Shown: piece after piece, positions 15,588-24,478 of the stretch
Position numbering within the stretch: the stretch's first letter is position 1
How the letters are laid out: each line of letters starts with the position of its first letter
Origin: a bacterium
Lineage (GTDB): Bacteria; Desulfobacterota; Binatia; HRBIN30; CADEER01
Length of the DNA stretch: 64,000 nucleotides
Reading direction: 5' to 3'
NCBI GenBank assembly: GCA_019637795.1
Contig: JAHBUY010000005.1
Span: 558,001 to 622,000 of the forward strand
Made by a program: the position numbers and the translations under genes
The notes under the pieces: generated by a model
What the model was told of the DNA's origin: nothing
The model's input: the letters and a program-made list of their open reading frames with translations, nothing else
Database searches by the model: none

Positions 15588-16879
15588 CAGCGCCCGTCCT
15601 CGGTGCTCCCCAGTGGCCCCCGCTGGTCGCTCTCGCGGACGGCCTTTCTCGCCCGCGCCCCGGCCTGCGATTGCGTCCAGGTGCCGCCGGCGGGCGTGTC
15701 GCCAGGGGTGAGCGCGTAGCGCAGCCGGCGGACGATGGCGCCGGCGTGGAAGGCGGCGCTCAGCAGCGGATCGCGGCGGTAGGGGATCGCCGAGACGCGC
15801 GCCTTGGTGCGCGCCAGCTCCGCCAGCCGGGCGCGCTCGCCGGCGTGGTTGTTGAGCGCGACGTGCAGCTCGTGGACGAAGAAGCGGTCGTTGCGCTGCG
15901 GCCGCGCCACCGCCTGGGCGAGGCGCGGATCGCCGGTGAGATCGTAGTATTGGATGAGCGGCAGGTTGACGTCGGAGAACGCCGCCAACTTGATCCACAG
16001 CCAGGAGCGGCCGTTGACCTCGAGCAGCTTGTACTCGCCGTCGCGGTGGTCGCGCTTGCACTCCACCTGGCTGATGCCGACGAAGCCCATGGCGTTGAGC
16101 AGATCCTCGGCGTGGCGCACCACGGCGTCGGGCAGGGGCACGCTCTCGGCGAGGCTGGCGACGCCGTGGTGGTACGGATACTGGGTGAGCTTGCGGCCGG
16201 TGTAGCAGCGCAGCACGCGGCCGTTCAGGCCGCTGTAGGTGCCGACGGTGTACAGCTCGTCCGGCTCGCCGGGGATGTTCTCCGCCACCTGGAACTCGCG
16301 CCCGGGATACTCGGCGGCGATGCGCTCGAGGCAGCCCGCCAACGCGGCGGCGTCGTCGAGGATCTGCAGGCGGAACACCCAGTCGCCGGCGGTGGCGCCG
16401 CGCGCCGACGGCTTGACGATGAGCGGGAAGCGGAAGCCGTGCACGTCGGGCTGCTCGCCGCCGCGGAACAGGACGTGGCGCGGCGTCGGCATGCCGACCC
16501 GATCGGCGATCTCGTACTGCCAGTTCTTGCCGTCGATCTTGAGGCCGATCTCCGGTGAGGCGGGGATCCAGTAGCGCGCGGCGAGCCGCTCGCGGCCGAT
16601 GATGATCGCCTCGAGATCGATGTCGGTGGCCGGGAAGAGCACGCCCCTGCCGTCGAAGCGGCGGGCCAGGCGCTCGAGGCCGTCCAGCACCGTCTCGCCG
16701 CGGCCCGGGCTGTAGGTCTCGCAGTAGCGCAGGAAGCGCGACAGGCGGCTGATCATCGGCGGCCAGTTGCGCACCACCGCGATCGTCGGCACCTCGGCCA
16801 GGCTGAGCGCGTGGATGATGCCGATCCCGGCCGCGCCCGGATCGAGCACGACGGCGGGATTGCGCAGGCGCTCGCTCAT
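15587..16879 (-). CDS. ATP-grasp carboligase (COG3919-like)
   Basis: A 430-residue ATP-grasp enzyme of the predicted carboxylate-amine ligase type. Candidate ATP-binding lysines are K117 (DGKNWQ) and K156 (LIVKPSARGA). The metal/ATP motif is LLEVNGRSW, with E287 and N289. Such enzymes activate a carboxylate as acyl phosphate and join it to an amine or similar nucleophile. It is the first gene of the minus-strand operon ending with the ComA homolog, and its stop overlaps the ATG of the flavoprotein. In this context it may ligate a sulfonated acid, but the substrate cannot be read from the sequence. The start at 16879 has no clear Shine-Dalgarno site. It is divergent from nnrS. Confidence 0.8.
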   Translation of the reverse strand: MSERLRNPAVVLDPGAAGIGIIHALSLAEVPTIAVVRNWPPMISRLSRFLRYCETYSPGRGETVLDGLERLARRFDGRGVLFPATDIDLEAIIIGRERLAARYWIPASPEIGLKIDGKNWQYEIADRVGMPTPRHVLFRGGEQPDVHGFRFPLIVKPSARGATAGDWVFRLQILDDAAALAGCLERIAAEYPGREFQVAENIPGEPDELYTVGTYSGLNGRVLRCYTGRKLTQYPYHHGVASLAESVPLPDAVVRHAEDLLNAMGFVGISQVECKRDHRDGEYKLLEVNGRSWLWIKLAAFSDVNLPLIQYYDLTGDPRLAQAVARPQRNDRFFVHELHVALNNHAGERARLAELARTKARVSAIPYRRDPLLSAAFHAGAIVRRLRYALTPGDTPAGGTWTQSQAGARARKAVRESDQRGPLGSTEDGR

Positions 16880-16978
16880 GATCGGAGGAGGTGTATCGCC
16901 AGACGGCGTTGATTCGCAACGGCGGATTCGGGCGGAGCGGCGCCTTGCGGCCGCCGGCTCGACGGCTACCCGTCCGAG

Positions 16979-18157
16979 GTGCCGAGCGACCGACCCCGAT
17001 CGGGAACCCCGCCCGTCCTCGAGCTCGGGTTCCGCCCCTTCTTCCTCCTCGCCGGGGCGGCCGCGCTGGCGCTGATCGCCGCCTGGCTGGCGGCGCTGCG
17101 CGGCGCGCTGACCCTGCCGGTCTACTACGACGCCATCACCTGGCACGGGCACGAGATGGTCTTCGGCTACACCGCGGCGGTGGTCGCCGGCTTCCTCCTC
17201 ACCGCGGTGCGCAACTGGACCGGCGTGGCGACGCCGCGCGGCGCGGCGCTGGCGGGGCTCGCCGCGCTGTGGCTGGCCGGGCGCGTCGCGCCGCTGCTGC
17301 CGGGCCTGCTGCCCGGCTGGCTGATCGCCGGCATCGACCTCGCCTTCCTGCCGGCGCTGGCGGCGGCGCTGGCCGGCCCGCTGCTCGCGCAGCCGCGGGC
17401 GAGCCAGCTCGTCTTCCTGCCCCTGCTGCTGGCGCTGGCGGCCGCCAACGCGCTGGTGCACCTGCAGATGCTGGGCAGGACCGGCGCGACGGCGCGGCCG
17501 GCGCTGTACGCGGCGGTGGACGTCGTGGTCCTGATCATCGCCGTCGTCGGCGGCCGCGTGCTGCCGTTCTTCACCGAGCGCGCCGTCGCCGCGGCGCCGC
17601 GCCGGCATCCGCCATTGGAGGCCGTGGTGTGGGCGAGCACCGCCGGGGTCCTGGTCATCGACGCCCTCGGCCTGCCCGCGACGGCAGCCGTGCCGGTGTG
17701 CGCCGTCGGCGCGCTGGCGCACGCGCTGCGCCTGGCGGGTTGGTACGACCGCCGCATCTGGCGGGTGCCGCTGCTCTGGGTGCTGCACCTCGGCTATGCC
17801 TGGGTGGCGATCGGCTTCGCGTTGAAGGCCGCCGTCGCGGCGGCGCTGGTGATCCCGATGGTCGGGTTGCACGCCCTCACAGTCGGCGCGATCGGCGTCC
17901 TCACCCTCGGCATGATGGCGCGGGTGGCGCTCGGCCACACCGGCCGCGCCCTGCAGGCCACCCCGGCCATGGCCGTCGCCTTCGCGCTGATCAATGCCGC
18001 CGCCGCGGTGCGGGCGCTGGCCGCCGCCGCGCTGCCCACCTTCTACGCGCAGACCGTGCTCGTCGCCGGCGGCCTGTGGCTGGCCGCGTTCGCGATCTTC
18101 GGCGCCAGCTACGCCGGCATCCTGGTCCGGCCGCGGCTCGACGGCCGCGGTCCCTGA
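16979..18157 (+). CDS. NnrS family membrane protein
   Basis: A 392-residue polytopic protein with about twelve hydrophobic segments. The NnrS hallmarks are present: the N-terminal LGFRPFFLLAG, the WHGHEMVFGY histidine motif near residue 55, and a GGRVLPFFTERA segment mid-protein. NnrS proteins are haem/copper membrane proteins linked to nitric oxide and nitrosative stress. The start is GTG at 16979. The gene is divergent from the sulfonate operon with a 99-bp spacer. It has no obvious functional tie to the operon, and no denitrification genes are in the window. Confidence 0.9.
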   Translation: MPSDRPRSGTPPVLELGFRPFFLLAGAAALALIAAWLAALRGALTLPVYYDAITWHGHEMVFGYTAAVVAGFLLTAVRNWTGVATPRGAALAGLAALWLAGRVAPLLPGLLPGWLIAGIDLAFLPALAAALAGPLLAQPRASQLVFLPLLLALAAANALVHLQMLGRTGATARPALYAAVDVVVLIIAVVGGRVLPFFTERAVAAAPRRHPPLEAVVWASTAGVLVIDALGLPATAAVPVCAVGALAHALRLAGWYDRRIWRVPLLWVLHLGYAWVAIGFALKAAVAAALVIPMVGLHALTVGAIGVLTLGMMARVALGHTGRALQATPAMAVAFALINAAAAVRALAAAALPTFYAQTVLVAGGLWLAAFAIFGASYAGILVRPRLDGRGP

Positions 18158-18215
18158 GCAGCGGGCCGCGGGTGCGGACCACGGGCGGCGGGCAGCCGAC
18201 ACGCGGCGCGCGCGC

Positions 18216-19526
18216 TCACCCCCGCGCCAGGGCGCGCTGGGCGATGCCGGTGAAGTAGGCGACGTCCTCGCGGGTCGGCACGAGGACGTCGACCCAGCGC
18301 AGGCCGGATTCGCGCAGGAAGAAGTAGATGAGGATGACGCAGGCGCCGCTGTAGGCGACGGCGGTGGCGAACGCGGCGCCGACGATGCCGTAGATCGGGA
18401 TCAGGACCACGTTGAGGAGCACGTTGGTCGCCAGCGCCAGCAGGCCGGCGACGGTGTTGACCCGCTGCTGCTGCCGGGCGGTGAAGTCGCGGGTGATGAT
18501 GACGAAGATCGACATCGCCGCCACGCCCACCGCCGCCCAGGGCAGCGGCGCGCCCGCCTCGGCGTATGCCGTGCCGTACCAGAGCGTGATCACCCACGGG
18601 CCGCCGACCGCCAGCGCCACGGCCGCCGGCACGGTGACCATCAACGTGCGCCGGCAGCTCTGCGCGGTGAGCCGGTGCATCTGTTCCTCGGCGAGCGCCG
18701 CCAGCTTCGGATACAGCACCAGACCGATCGCCTGCGGCACCTCGAGGACCAACTCGGTGAAGTGCAGCGCCAGGGCGTAGAAGGCGGTGTGCGCCGGACC
18801 GAGGAACGCCTGCACCATGTAGATGTCGATGCGCAGCAGCAGGTGCGCCGTGACCACCTGCACGTAGGAGCGGACGCCGAACGACAGCATCTTGCGCAGC
18901 AGACGGGTGTCGAAGCGCAGCGAGAAGTGGATGGTCTCGCGCATGTTCAGCATCAGCCAGGCGATGTTGACCAGGCCGATGAAGGTGTAGGTGGCGATCG
19001 CCGCCGGCAGGCCGAGGTCGAAGCCCATGATCAGGACGGCGACCAGGACGAGGCGCAGGCCCTCGCTCTGCAGGAGGCGGCGGTTGTAGAGGCCGAACTG
19101 CCCGGTCGCCTGCAGGATGCTGTAGAGGTAGTTGTCGAGCAGCAGCAGCGGCACCCGCACCAGGCCCAACAGCAGGGCCCAGTCGGGCACGTCGCGCAGC
19201 ACCTTGTGCAACAGATTGTCGCGCGTCGCCCAGATCACCGCCGACGAGGCGAGCCCGAGCAGCAGCGCGAGGATGACCGAGTTGGAGGCGACCTGGTCGA
19301 CGGTCGCCTCCTTGCGATTGATGAAGAAGACGGTCGCCTGCGAGACGCCGAGCTTGACCAGCGTCAGCACCGTCGAGGGCAGCAGCAGGACGAGCGCGAG
19401 GATGCCGCGGTCGTGCGGCCCGAGCCAGCGCGCCAGCACCACGCCGCTCACCAGGCCCATCGCCGACCAGACGACGCGGGTGCCGAGGATGCCGAGGGTG
19501 TCGCGGAGCGCCTGTCCGATCTTCAC
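18216..19526 (-). CDS. polysaccharide flippase (Wzx/MATE-like)
   Basis: A 436-residue integral membrane protein with about 12-14 hydrophobic segments. It shows the usual flippase features: an N-terminal amphipathic start, GVVLARWLGPHDRGILALV in the first helices, and LYPKLAALAEEQ in the middle. The family moves lipid-linked glycans across the inner membrane. The ATG overlaps the stop of the upstream glycosyltransferase (ATGA, 19523-19526), so the two form a two-gene glycan unit. The glycan substrate is unknown. Confidence 0.88.
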   Translation of the reverse strand: MKIGQALRDTLGILGTRVVWSAMGLVSGVVLARWLGPHDRGILALVLLLPSTVLTLVKLGVSQATVFFINRKEATVDQVASNSVILALLLGLASSAVIWATRDNLLHKVLRDVPDWALLLGLVRVPLLLLDNYLYSILQATGQFGLYNRRLLQSEGLRLVLVAVLIMGFDLGLPAAIATYTFIGLVNIAWLMLNMRETIHFSLRFDTRLLRKMLSFGVRSYVQVVTAHLLLRIDIYMVQAFLGPAHTAFYALALHFTELVLEVPQAIGLVLYPKLAALAEEQMHRLTAQSCRRTLMVTVPAAVALAVGGPWVITLWYGTAYAEAGAPLPWAAVGVAAMSIFVIITRDFTARQQQRVNTVAGLLALATNVLLNVVLIPIYGIVGAAFATAVAYSGACVILIYFFLRESGLRWVDVLVPTREDVAYFTGIAQRALARG

Positions 19527-20866
19527 GCCGCGCCCCGAGCGGCGCCGGCGGCGCCGCGGAACAACGCCGCCAGCTCTTCGATGTTCACCTCGCGGTCGAA
19601 CATGCGCGCCACCGTCGCCGCGCCCTCGGCGGCCAGCCGCTGGCGCTGCGCCGGGTCATCGAGCAGCTCGGCCAGCACCCGCGCCAGCGCCGCCGGGTCG
19701 TTGGGCGGCACCAGCCGGCCGCTGATGCCGTCGCGGATCAGCTCGCCGATGCCGGACACCGCCGTCGCCACCACCGGCAGCCGCATCGCCATCGCCTCGG
19801 CGAGCACGTTGGGGATGACGTCGCGCTTGCCCGAGCGCTCGATGATGACGCTGGCGAGCACGAACAGGTCGGCGGCGGCGTAGATCTCCGCCAGCCGCGC
19901 CTGCGGCAGCGGACCGGTGAATTCCACCCGCTCGGCGATGCCGAGCTCGGCGGCCAGTTGGCCGAGCTTCTGCCGCTGCGGCCCCTCGCCGATCAGCACC
20001 ACCCGCACCGGCCGGCCGAGCAGCGCCGCGGCGCGCAGCAGGACGTGGTGCCCCTTGTAGGGCTCCAGGCGCCCGCAGGTGACGAGACACGGGAGCGCGC
20101 CCGGCGCCGCCGGGCGCGGCAGCGGCCGGAAGCGCTGCAGACTGACGCCGTGGTAGTTGACCACCACCCGCTCGCCCGGCGCCGTGCCGGCGAGCAGGTT
20201 GAGGAACTCGGCGTTGACGCGCGCGCAGGTGACGGCGAACGCCGCTTCGCGCACCTTCACCCCGAGCAGGCGCGGCACCAGGTAGATGTCGTAGGCATGG
20301 GCGGTGAAGCTGAACGGGATGTCGTAGAGCCAGTGCGCCACCAGGGCCACCGTCGTCGCATAGCTCGCCCAGTGGGCGTGCAGGCGGCGGATGCCGCGCC
20401 GCTCGAGGTCGGCGCCGAGCCAGGCGGCGAGCGGGATCAGCCACAGCGACTTCAGCAGGTAGAGCAGCGGGCTGCGGTTGAACCAGCCGGCGAGCGTCTC
20501 GCGCAGGGTGCGCTGCCTGTCCGGCGCGTCGGCGCTCACCTGCTGCGCCTGCCAGGCGCGCCCGGCGGCGCGGTCCTGCCACCAGCCGCGGACGACGCCA
20601 GCGATGGCGCCGAGGTAGCGGGCCGGATGGCGCGCCAGCAGCGCCAGGTTGGCCCCCAGCACCGCCGCCGACAGGGTCGACGGCAGGTACGTCACCTCCG
20701 CCTGCAGCGCCGCCCCCTCCGGCTGCTGCGTCTTCGTCAGCGGCCGCTTGATGGAGTACAGCGCGATCTCGATGCCGCGTTGGCGCAGCGCCAGCACCTC
20801 CCACAGCACGAAGGTCTGGTGCAGGTTGGGGAAGGCCGGGAAGAGAAAGGCGATCGGCGCAGCCAT
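19523..20866 (-). CDS. GT4-type glycosyltransferase
   Basis: A 447-residue glycosyltransferase of the GT-B, family 4 type. The N-terminal acceptor domain includes RRLHAHWASYATT and FSFTAHAYDIY. The C-terminal donor domain shows CGRLEPYKGHHVLLRA, VLIGEGPQ, VEFTGPLP and a VLAEAMAMRLPVVAT motif containing the E-x7-E-like segment. It transfers a nucleotide-sugar moiety, probably to a lipid-linked glycan that the flippase downstream exports. It is translationally coupled to the flippase. Upstream of it is a 27-bp dispersed repeat (20874-20900). Confidence 0.9.
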   Translation of the reverse strand: MAAPIAFLFPAFPNLHQTFVLWEVLALRQRGIEIALYSIKRPLTKTQQPEGAALQAEVTYLPSTLSAAVLGANLALLARHPARYLGAIAGVVRGWWQDRAAGRAWQAQQVSADAPDRQRTLRETLAGWFNRSPLLYLLKSLWLIPLAAWLGADLERRGIRRLHAHWASYATTVALVAHWLYDIPFSFTAHAYDIYLVPRLLGVKVREAAFAVTCARVNAEFLNLLAGTAPGERVVVNYHGVSLQRFRPLPRPAAPGALPCLVTCGRLEPYKGHHVLLRAAALLGRPVRVVLIGEGPQRQKLGQLAAELGIAERVEFTGPLPQARLAEIYAAADLFVLASVIIERSGKRDVIPNVLAEAMAMRLPVVATAVSGIGELIRDGISGRLVPPNDPAALARVLAELLDDPAQRQRLAAEGAATVARMFDREVNIEELAALFRGAAGAARGAA

Positions 20867-20873
20867 GACGTTT

Positions 20874-20900
20874 CACCGCAGAGGCGCAGAGACGCGGAGG
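20874..20900 (+). repeat. dispersed 27-bp intergenic repeat, copy 1
   Basis: CACCGCAGAGGCGCAGAGAC followed by GCGGAGG. A reverse-complement copy (25 of 27 bases) is at 34640-34666 and a degenerate copy at 33764-33790. All three lie in spacers between minus-strand genes. From memory this word is widespread in environmental bacterial genomes. Confidence 0.6.
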
Positions 20901-20909
20901 CGTCCACCC

Positions 20910-22769
20910 TCAACGGGAGGTCTCCGCGCCGCCGCGTCCGGGCGGTGCAATCTCTCGCAGTTGCCGCGTCAGCTCGGGGACGATCTCGGCCCAGTCGCCG
21001 ACGATGCCGTAGTCGCACGAGCGGAAGATCGGCGCCTTGGGGCTGCGGTTGATGGCGACGATGATGCCGCTGCGGCGCACGCCGACAGTGTGCTCGAAGG
21101 CGCCGCGCAGTGCCACCGCAATGTAGAGGTCGGGCGCGATGGCGCGGCCGGTGATGCCGACCTGATACTGCTTCGGCAGCCAGCCGGCATCACTGACGTC
21201 GCGGGTGGTGCACAGCGCGCCGCTGAGCAGGGCCGCGAGCGCCTCCGCCTGCGGCAGGTGCTGCGGGCCGCCGATCCCCATGCCCACGCCGACGACGACC
21301 CGCGCCTCCTCGAGCTCGGCGGCGGCTTCGGCGTCGCTGCGGCGTTCGAGCAGGCGGACGCGGTCGGCAATCGGTCGGTCGGCGAGCGCGACCACCTGGG
21401 CCGTCTGGCCGGCGAGCGCGACGCCGGGCGCCAGCATGCCGGGCCGCACCGTCGCCATCTCCGGCTGCGCGCGCGAGGCGATCAGCGCCACGATGCTGCC
21501 GCCGAACGCCGGCTTGTGCTGGAGGACGCGGCCGGCGGCGTCGACGCTGAGATCGACGCACTCCCCGGTCAGGCCGAGGCCGAGACGCGCGGCGACCCGC
21601 GGCGCGAGGTCGCGGCCGACGACGGTCGCGGGCAGCAGGACCAGCCCGGGGCGCTCGCGCTCGATCACCGCCGCGAGCAGCGCGGCGTGGGCCTCGGTGC
21701 CGGCGAGGAAGCCGTCGTCGGCGGCCACCAGGACGCGGCCGGCGCCGAAGGCGGCCAACTGCGCCGCGTGCGCCGCGGCGCCGGCGCCGGCGACCAGCGC
21801 GCTCACCGTGCCGCGGAGCTGCGGCGCCAGTTGCGTCGCCTTGTGCAGCAGCTCGCCGACCACCGGCCGCAGGTGTCCGTCCAGCGTCTCGGCGACCACC
21901 AGCACGTCGCGCGCGCCGCCGCGCGCCACCGCGGCGGGGGCGGGCAGCGGCGGCGGCGCCGGGCGGGCCACCGTCCACTCGCCGAACAGGCCGTGGGCGC
22001 GCAGCCGCGCGACCAGCGCCGCCACCTGCGCCGCCGGCGTCGCGCCGGCGATCATCTCGCGCCGCCGGTGCTCCTCGACCGGCGCGAGGTCGAGCACCCA
22101 GGTCGGCGAGCCGGCGGCGCCGACCAGCGCGAGATCGAGCCCCAGATCGGCGGCGCGGCGCAGCGCGATCGGCTTCGCCGCCGCGGCGGCGCGCTCGCTG
22201 CTGCTGGTGAAGCGCTCCGGCGCCAGGTCCTCGGCGGCGGTGACCAGCGCCGGCAGCGGCGCGCTGACGACGTCGATGCCCTCGTCGGTCTCGCGCTCGG
22301 CGCGCAGGGTGCGCGCGGCGGGATCGACGGCGAGGGCGCGCGCCATCGTCACCTGCGGCAGGTCGAGCAGCTCGGCGATCTCCGGCCCGACCTGCCCGGT
22401 CTCGGCGTCGACGCTGTTGCGGCCGCAGAGGATGAGGTCGTACGGCTCGCGCTCCAGCAGCGCCGCCAGGGCCCGCGCCGTGGCCAGCGTGTCGGCGCCG
22501 GCGAACGCCGGGTCGCAGAGGTGCTCGGCGCGGTCGGCGCCGAGGGCCAGACACTCGAGCAGCGCCTCGCGCGCCTGCGGCGGCCCCATGGTGATCGCCA
22601 CCACCGTGCCGCCGTGCTCGTCGCGCAACGCGACGGCGCGCAGCAGCGCCCGCACGTCGAAGGCGCTGATCTCGCTCCGCACCCCCTCGCGCCGGATCGT
22701 GCGGGTCGCGGGATCGAACTGCAGGGCGGAGACGGCGGGAACCTGCTTGATGCAGACGGCGATGAGCAT
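20910..22769 (-). CDS. fused electron transfer flavoprotein EtfB-EtfA
   Basis: A 619-residue single chain joining both ETF subunits. Residues 1 to about 260 are EtfB-like: MLIAVCIKQVPAV at the start, then an AMP-binding-type region with LILCGRNSVDAETGQVGPE. From about 290 onward it is EtfA-like: DVLVVAETLDGHLRPVVGEL, then the FAD domain with DVSDAGWLPKQYQVGITGR, APDLYIAVALRGAFEHTVG and VAINRSPKAPIF. The usual EtfA GGRG motif reads VGMGIGG here. ETF carries electrons from acyl-CoA and similar dehydrogenases to the quinone pool. The natural ~30-residue linker argues for a true fusion, not a sequencing artefact. It lies 150 bp after icd, with inverted repeats between. Confidence 0.9.
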   Translation of the reverse strand: MLIAVCIKQVPAVSALQFDPATRTIRREGVRSEISAFDVRALLRAVALRDEHGGTVVAITMGPPQAREALLECLALGADRAEHLCDPAFAGADTLATARALAALLEREPYDLILCGRNSVDAETGQVGPEIAELLDLPQVTMARALAVDPAARTLRAERETDEGIDVVSAPLPALVTAAEDLAPERFTSSSERAAAAAKPIALRRAADLGLDLALVGAAGSPTWVLDLAPVEEHRRREMIAGATPAAQVAALVARLRAHGLFGEWTVARPAPPPLPAPAAVARGGARDVLVVAETLDGHLRPVVGELLHKATQLAPQLRGTVSALVAGAGAAAHAAQLAAFGAGRVLVAADDGFLAGTEAHAALLAAVIERERPGLVLLPATVVGRDLAPRVAARLGLGLTGECVDLSVDAAGRVLQHKPAFGGSIVALIASRAQPEMATVRPGMLAPGVALAGQTAQVVALADRPIADRVRLLERRSDAEAAAELEEARVVVGVGMGIGGPQHLPQAEALAALLSGALCTTRDVSDAGWLPKQYQVGITGRAIAPDLYIAVALRGAFEHTVGVRRSGIIVAINRSPKAPIFRSCDYGIVGDWAEIVPELTRQLREIAPPGRGGAETSR

Positions 22770-22800
22770 CGGCGGTCGGGACTGGACGGACGGGCGAGAC

Positions 22801-22894
22801 CCACCGCGGATCACGCGGATCGCGCGACCCCATCCGCCCCTCGGGCATCGGTGAGGCGTCCCGGATCCGTCACATCCGTGTCATCCGCGGTGGA
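22801..22894. repeat. inverted pair of CCACCGCGGAT repeats
   Basis: The left arm begins CCACCGCGGATCACGCGGAT. The right arm, read on the minus strand, begins CCACCGCGGATGACACGGAT. The pair faces inward in the spacer between icd and the ETF fusion and could form a cruciform or transcript hairpin. It resembles the CACGGAT-type dispersed repeats common in environmental genomes (from memory). Confidence 0.5.
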
Positions 22895-22919
22895 TCCCCG
22901 CTCGCGCGATCCCGCGCGA

Positions 22920-24299
22920 TCACATGTGCCGGACCACCGCCTCGGCGAACTCCGAGCACTTCACCAGCGTCGCGCCGTCCATGAGGCGGTGGAAGTCGTA
23001 GGTGACGGTCTTGGCGCCGATGGCGCCGTCCATGCCCGCGATGATGCGGTCGGCGACCTCGTTCCAGCCGAGGTAGCGGAACATCATCTCGCCGGACAGG
23101 ATCACCGAGCCGGGATTGACCTTGTCGAGGTTGGCGTACTTCGGCGCCGTGCCGTGCGTGGCCTCGAAGATGGCGTGCCCGCTCAGGTAGTTGATGTTGC
23201 CGCCCGGGGCGATGCCGATGCCGCCGACCTGCGCCGCCAGCGCGTCCGACAGGTAGTCGCCGTTCAGGTTCATGGTGGCGATGACGTCGAAGTCCTTCGG
23301 TCGGGTCAGCACCTGCTGCAGGGTGATGTCGGCGATGGCGTCGCGGATCAGCAGCTTCTGCTTCCACTGGCCGCCGCCGTGGGTGTCCCACAGGCGCAGC
23401 GCCGCCTCGATCTCGGCCCGCACGGTCTGCTGCTGCGCCGGCGTCATCAGGTCGTAGCCGGGGTCGATGGCGCGGGCGTTGTCCTCGACCGAGATGTCGG
23501 GCCTCTCCTCGCGGTTGCCGAGGATCCAGCTCTCGCGCTCGGTGACCACCTGGTCGCGGAAGTCGCGCGTCGCCACGGCGTAGCCCCAGTCGCGGAAGGC
23601 GCCCTCGGTGAATTTCATGATGTTGCCCTTGTGCACCAGGGTGAGGCTCTTGCGCCGCTGCCGCAGGGCGTAGTCGATGGCGGCGCGCACCAGGCGCTCG
23701 GTGCCCTCGCGCGACACCGGCTTGATGCCGATGCCGCTGGTCGCCGGGAAGCGGATCTTCTTCACCTTCATCTCCTTCTCGAGGAAGGCGATGACCTGCT
23801 TCGCTTCCGCCGACTCGGCGGCCCACTCGATGCCGGCGTAGATGTCCTCGGTGTTCTCGCGGAAGATCACCATGTCGACCAGTTCCGGCCGCCGCACCGG
23901 GCTGGGGACGCCGGTGAAGTAGCGGACCGGGCGCAGGCAGACGTACAGGTCCAGCAACTGCCGCAGGGCGACGTTCAGCGAGCGGATGCCGCCGCCGATC
24001 GGCGTCGTCAGCGGCCCCTTGATCCCGACCAGGTAGGTCTTGAAGGCATCGACGGTCTCGTCCGGCAGCCAGTTGTTGGTGGTGTTGAAGGCCTTCTCGC
24101 CCGCCAACACCTCGAGCCAGGCGATCCGGCGCTTGCCGCCGTAGGCCTTCTCCACCGCGGCGTCGAACACGCGCTGCGAAGCGCGCCAGATGTCGGGCCC
24201 GGTCCCGTCGCCCTCGATGAACGGAAGGATCGGATTGTCGGGCACCTGCAGCGTGCCGCCCGCCATGCGAATGGGCTGCCCCTGGATCGCGCTTGCCAT
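22920..24299 (-). CDS. icd: NADP-dependent isocitrate dehydrogenase
   Basis: A 459-residue TCA-cycle enzyme making 2-oxoglutarate, CO2 and NADPH. Family signatures are GDGTGPDIW near the N-terminus, the IRSLNVALRQ substrate loop (its Ser is the phosphorylation site in E. coli Icd), FRENTEDIYAGIEW, the catalytic Lys region LVHKGNIMKFTEGAF, and HGTAPKYANLDKVNPGS near the C-terminus. The K-Y after HGTAP matches the NADP-specific type. I chose ATG 24299 because the upstream extension is unrelated to the family; a GGGAG lies about 11 bases before it. Confidence 0.95.
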   Translation of the reverse strand: MASAIQGQPIRMAGGTLQVPDNPILPFIEGDGTGPDIWRASQRVFDAAVEKAYGGKRRIAWLEVLAGEKAFNTTNNWLPDETVDAFKTYLVGIKGPLTTPIGGGIRSLNVALRQLLDLYVCLRPVRYFTGVPSPVRRPELVDMVIFRENTEDIYAGIEWAAESAEAKQVIAFLEKEMKVKKIRFPATSGIGIKPVSREGTERLVRAAIDYALRQRRKSLTLVHKGNIMKFTEGAFRDWGYAVATRDFRDQVVTERESWILGNREERPDISVEDNARAIDPGYDLMTPAQQQTVRAEIEAALRLWDTHGGGQWKQKLLIRDAIADITLQQVLTRPKDFDVIATMNLNGDYLSDALAAQVGGIGIAPGGNINYLSGHAIFEATHGTAPKYANLDKVNPGSVILSGEMMFRYLGWNEVADRIIAGMDGAIGAKTVTYDFHRLMDGATLVKCSEFAEAVVRHM

Positions 24300-24478
24300 G
24301 CGAGTTCGTCTCCCTGGATGGTGGCCGGAGGCCGGATCACTGGCGCGTCCGAACGGACGCGACAGCCGCTCTCCGTAGCGCAATTGGCTGGCGCGGGGAA
24401 GCCGAGCCGCGTGCCGCCAACGCCGGCGCCCATCGCGCCGCCCTCGCCCCGCGCATGTCCGGTTGCGTGTTCGGTTGA

